Of a stretch of 7,905 nucleotides of DNA, positions 5,326-7,905 are shown piece after piece. The DNA comes from CAZLMF01 sp964560565 (GTDB lineage Bacteria > Bacillota > Clostridia > Oscillospirales > Ruminococcaceae), in the NCBI GenBank assembly GCA_964560565.1, contig CAZLMF010000073.1:1-7905 (forward strand), read 5' to 3'. The notes beneath the pieces were generated by a model that made no database searches, was not told the origin of the DNA, and worked only from the letters and a program-made list of their open reading frames with translations. Every line of letters begins with the position of its first letter. The stretch's first letter is position 1. A program made the position numbers and the translations under genes.

Positions 5326-6420
5326 ATGAAGCTAGGTATGGTAGGTTTGCCAAATGTAGGCAAGAGCACACTTTTTAATGCGCTGACTAATGCAGGCGCA
5401 GAATCCGCTAATTACCCTTTCTGCACTATTGAACCTAATATCGGCATTGTTTCTGTGCCCGATGAGAGGCTTGATAAGCTTGCACAAATGTATAACCCCG
5501 TTAAATTTACACCTGCAGCCCTTGAGTTTGTTGATATTGCAGGTCTTGTAAAAGGTGCATCTAAGGGCGAGGGGTTAGGCAACAAGTTTTTATCCCATAT
5601 TCGTGAAGTTGACGCTATTGTTCATGTTGTGCGCTGCTTCGATAGCGCGGACATAATCCATGTGGACGGCACAATAGGTGCAAGACGTGATATTGAGACC
5701 ATTAACCTTGAGCTTATCTTTGCGGACATTGAAATGGTGGAACGCCGTTTAGACCGCACCAAGAAGCTATTAAAGTCGGATAAGAAATATCAAGTTGAGA
5801 TTGACTTTTTAGAGGAGCTAAAGGAGCATCTAGAAGGTGGAAAAACCGCTCGCAGCTTTGACTACACAGATGAGCAGAGTGAGATTATCAAAACCTCCGC
5901 CCTGCTTTCAAATAAGCCTGTAATTTATGCCGCAAACCTAAGTGAGAATGATTTTTCGAGCAACATAGACAATAACGAGCATTACAAAGCTGTATGTGAG
6001 ATTGCCGCCGAGGAAAAAGCGGAAGTATTACCGATATGCGCTCAGATAGAAGCGGAAATATCCGATATGCCCGATGAGGACAGAGCAATGTTCTTAGCTG
6101 AGCTGGGGCTTGAAAAATCCGGACTTGACCGTATAATCAAACAGGGCTATTCACTTTTAGGGCTTATTAGCTATCTAACCGCAGGACAACCTGAAGTGCG
6201 TGCTTGGACAATAAAGAAGGGCACAAAAGCACCTCAAGCGGCTGGCAAAATCCATACTGACTTTGAACGAGGCTTTATCCGTGCTGAGGTAGTGGCTTTT
6301 GACGACCTTATGGCTCATGGTGGTATGACAGGCGCTAAGGAGCATGGGCTTGTTCGCCTTGAGGGCAAGGAATATGTAATGAACGACGGGGATGTTGTGC
6401 TATTTAGATTTAATGTGTAG
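5326..6420 (+). CDS. ychF: YchF/OLA1-family translation-associated ATPase
   Basis: YchF is a universally conserved Obg-related P-loop ATPase that binds ribosomes and affects stress responses. The 364-residue product matches the family length (363 in Escherichia coli). Motifs are the P-loop GLPNVGKST (7-15), the switch II region DIAGLVKGASKGEGLGN (70-86), and NLSE (204-207) in place of the GTP-specifying NKxD, the change that gives ATP preference. A helical coiled-coil domain lies at about 130-200 and a TGS domain at about 279-364, including AWTIKKGTKAPQAAG and the ending DVVLFRFNV. The start is the ATG at 5326, with AAAGGA 9 nt upstream and MKLGMVGLPNVGKS at the N terminus. A TTG 45 bases upstream in frame would add 15 unconserved residues and is rejected. 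It is probably monocistronic, followed by its own terminator. Confidence 0.97.
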   Translation: MKLGMVGLPNVGKSTLFNALTNAGAESANYPFCTIEPNIGIVSVPDERLDKLAQMYNPVKFTPAALEFVDIAGLVKGASKGEGLGNKFLSHIREVDAIVHVVRCFDSADIIHVDGTIGARRDIETINLELIFADIEMVERRLDRTKKLLKSDKKYQVEIDFLEELKEHLEGGKTARSFDYTDEQSEIIKTSALLSNKPVIYAANLSENDFSSNIDNNEHYKAVCEIAAEEKAEVLPICAQIEAEISDMPDEDRAMFLAELGLEKSGLDRIIKQGYSLLGLISYLTAGQPEVRAWTIKKGTKAPQAAGKIHTDFERGFIRAEVVAFDDLMAHGGMTGAKEHGLVRLEGKEYVMNDGDVVLFRFNV

Positions 6421-6475
6421 TATAGTATTATTTATTTTATGCTATCGCAACAGTGAATATGTTTTCTTACACTTT

Positions 6476-6511
6476 TATATAGCAAGGCTTTTTGCTTTGC
6501 TATATATTTTT
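6476..6511 (+). terminator. Terminator after ychF, abutting the next ribosome binding site
   Basis: A 10-bp stem, TATATAGCAA (6476-6485) with TTGCTATATA (6497-6506), an 11-base loop and five following T (6507-6511) make a fairly typical intrinsic terminator, although the stem is AT-rich. The AAAGGAG of the lipoprotein gene begins one base later, so it may terminate only partially or also act as a leader stem for that gene. Confidence 0.65.
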
Positions 6512-6524
6512 AAAGGAGATACTT

Positions 6525-7031
6525 ATGAGAAAACTATTTGCACTGGCACTTATACCCATGCTTATTTTAGCAAGCGGCTGCAATAACAACAAGGAGCAAG
6601 AAAAGATTACGCCACAGGAGATGACTACACTTTATAAAAATGCAATTGAGGGCTCTCGTTCTGCTGAGGAGAACGAATATTTGCCCGTTGTAACATCATC
6701 AGAGGACGAAATGGCAGATTTCACATTCCAAGCTTTAAGTATTAAGCCCGAGGATACTCAAGCTTATGCGATCAGCCTTACAATGATGAACATATCAGTT
6801 TATGGTGTTGCGGTGATTACACCTGCCGAGGGCAAAGAGCAAGCAATCCTTGAAGCGGTTGAAGCCTATGTGAAAAATCAAGAGGATATTTTTAAGGAAT
6901 ACTTACCACAGGGCTATGAAATTGCGAAAAATGCAATTATAAAGACTCGCGAGGATGGAACGGTAGTGCTTGTTATGTGCGATAAGCAAGATGATGTTTA
7001 CAACAAATTAGAGGCGGCACTAAACGCTTAA
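6525..7031 (+). CDS. Predicted lipoprotein, DUF4358-like
   Basis: The 168-residue product has a lipoprotein signal peptide: MRK, a hydrophobic core (residues 4-15) and a lipobox ending ASGC, so Cys19 should be lipidated and the protein anchored on the outer face of the membrane. The mature part begins with a polar NNNKEQEK linker and a globular domain (about 29-168) with AYAISLTMMNISVYGVAVI (80-98), a helix around EAVEAYVKNQEDIFKEYLP and a strand TVVLVMCDKQD. This pattern resembles DUF4358 proteins, common as lipoproteins in Clostridia and of unknown function; the assignment is from memory. The start is set by AAAGGAG 6 nt before the ATG. An in-frame TTG at 6492 lies inside the terminator stem and is rejected. 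No convincing promoter is seen between ychF and this gene, so it may depend on read-through. Confidence 0.88.
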   Translation: MRKLFALALIPMLILASGCNNNKEQEKITPQEMTTLYKNAIEGSRSAEENEYLPVVTSSEDEMADFTFQALSIKPEDTQAYAISLTMMNISVYGVAVITPAEGKEQAILEAVEAYVKNQEDIFKEYLPQGYEIAKNAIIKTREDGTVVLVMCDKQDDVYNKLEAALNA

Positions 7032-7051
7032 AACTGAATTTATGCAAAGAA

Positions 7052-7082
7052 AATGCCTCCGCAGTAAAACTGCGGAGGCATT
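7052..7082. terminator. Bidirectional terminator between the lipoprotein gene and pnp
   Basis: A perfect 13-bp GC-rich stem, AATGCCTCCGCAG / CTGCGGAGGCATT, with a TAAAA loop lies 20 bases after the lipoprotein stop and 9 bases after the pnp stop on the other strand. TTGTTTTG follows on the plus strand and TTTTCTTTG on the minus strand, so it can serve both convergent genes. Confidence 0.88.
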
Positions 7083-7091
7083 GTTTTGTAA

Positions 7092-7905
7092 TTACTGACT
7101 GGTCTGTTCGCTTTTCTTAGCTTCAATATCAGAAAGTGCGTCCTTGCGTGATAGGTTGATGCGTCCCTGGCTGTCAATTTCCATAACCTTAACAAGAATT
7201 TCATCACCGACGGAAACAACGTCCTCTACCTTCTCAACTCTCTTGTTCTCAAGCTTTGAGATGTGAACCATTCCGTCCTTGCCCGGAGCGATTTCCACGA
7301 ATGCACCAAAGGTCATTATGCGGACAACCTTGCCCTTGTATATAGCACCCACCTCTGGGTCGTTTGCAATGGTGTTGATAACTTGAATACATTTGCTCGC
7401 CTTTTCCATATCCATGCCGGATACGAATACATTGCCTTCCTCATCAACATCAATCTTCACTTCATAGTCAGCACAAAGCTTTTGAATAACCTTGCCGCCT
7501 GTGCCGATGATTTCACGAATCTTATCTACAGCTATCTTGGTGGTAAGCATCTTAGGTGCCCATTTGTTGACTGCATCACGAGGCTTCTCTATTGCCTTGA
7601 GCATAATGTCATCAAGGATATAAAGCCTTGCCTTACGGCACTTCTCAAGTGCTTCCTTGATTATCTCAGGTGTTAAACCGTCAACCTTCAAGTCCATTTG
7701 GATTGCGGTAATACCGTTATGTGTACCGCCAACCTTAAAGTCCATGTCTCCGAAGAAGTCCTCAAGGCCTTGAATATCAATCATGGTCATCCAGCGGTCA
7801 CCCTCGGTGATAAGTCCGCAGGATATGCCTGCAACAGGCGCCTTAATTGGCACGCCTGCGTCCATAAGAGCAAGAGTACTGCCGCATATTGCGCCCTGTG
7901 AGGTT
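7092..7905 (-). CDS. pnp: Polyribonucleotide nucleotidyltransferase (PNPase), C-terminal part, cut by window edge
   Basis: PNPase is a phosphorolytic 3'-5' exoribonuclease acting in mRNA decay. The frame enters from the right edge (first full codon at 7904) and gives 270 residues of the usual 700 or so. It starts inside the second RNase PH domain with TSQGAICGSTLALMDAGVPI; GDMDFKVGGT (visible residues 52-61) carries the catalytic aspartate pair. A KH domain follows with the RNA-binding GTGG loop (about 134-137), then an S1 domain (about 188-258) with GAIYKGKVVRIMTFGAFVE and VGDEILVKVMEIDSQGRINLS. The polar tail ends EAKKSEQTSQ. The ATG at 7865 is an internal methionine, not the start. No break or unusual residue is seen. 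Confidence 0.97.
   Translation of the reverse strand, partial: TSQGAICGSTLALMDAGVPIKAPVAGISCGLITEGDRWMTMIDIQGLEDFFGDMDFKVGGTHNGITAIQMDLKVDGLTPEIIKEALEKCRKARLYILDDIMLKAIEKPRDAVNKWAPKMLTTKIAVDKIREIIGTGGKVIQKLCADYEVKIDVDEEGNVFVSGMDMEKASKCIQVINTIANDPEVGAIYKGKVVRIMTFGAFVEIAPGKDGMVHISKLENKRVEKVEDVVSVGDEILVKVMEIDSQGRINLSRKDALSDIEAKKSEQTSQ

Noticed and set aside
6492..6524. TTG start giving the lipoprotein 11 extra residues
   Set aside because: It would run through the terminator stem and the AAAGGAG ribosome binding site; the ATG at 6525 gives a proper signal peptide.
7263..7676. 137-codon plus-strand ORF opposite pnp
   Set aside because: It lies wholly antisense to the conserved PNPase KH/S1 region and its translation has no family features.

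Overview
The window reads as a chromosomal segment of a moderately AT-rich, low-GC Gram-positive anaerobe, most likely class Clostridia. The evidence is the purE-purC-purF-purM order typical of clostridial purine operons, strong AGGAGG-type ribosome binding sites, sigma-A-like promoters, and a Gram-positive-style lipoprotein resembling the DUF4358 family. This placement is inferred from gene order and style; genus cannot be read from the sequence. No mobile element, CRISPR array, rRNA or tRNA was recognised.

Layout. Positions 1-3363 (minus strand) hold a purine operon transcribed leftward: purE, purC, purF and the first half of purM, which leaves the window at the left edge. Its predicted promoter is at 3564-3592. 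It is followed by a roughly 190-nt leader that carries a well-placed 34-codon ORF and then a terminator-like hairpin just upstream of purE. A second structured element, an apparent hairpin whose loop can pair with bases next to the purF Shine-Dalgarno, fills the purC-purF gap. Positions 3607-5164 (minus) are a separate two-gene membrane operon: promoter, an NfeD-family protein, an SPFH/stomatin-family protein with six 11-residue coiled-coil repeats, and an intrinsic terminator directly before the pur promoter.

From 5190 the plus strand carries a strong promoter, a compact terminator hairpin only a few bases downstream of the expected start point, and then the YchF/OLA1 ATPase gene. After a terminator comes a small lipoprotein gene whose ribosome binding site abuts that terminator. 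A strong bidirectional terminator separates it from the convergent pnp gene, whose last 270 codons (KH and S1 domains) occupy the right end.

How the genes relate. The Pur enzymes carry out steps 1, 5, 6 and 8 of de novo IMP synthesis; no purK is adjacent. The NfeD/SPFH pair is a known partnership in membrane microdomain or quality-control assemblies. YchF and PNPase are conserved housekeeping factors. The coding content is ordinary. The parts worth a second look are the non-coding ones: the purE leader with its mini-ORF and attenuator-like hairpin, the possible pseudoknot before purF, and the promoter-terminator tandem before ychF.
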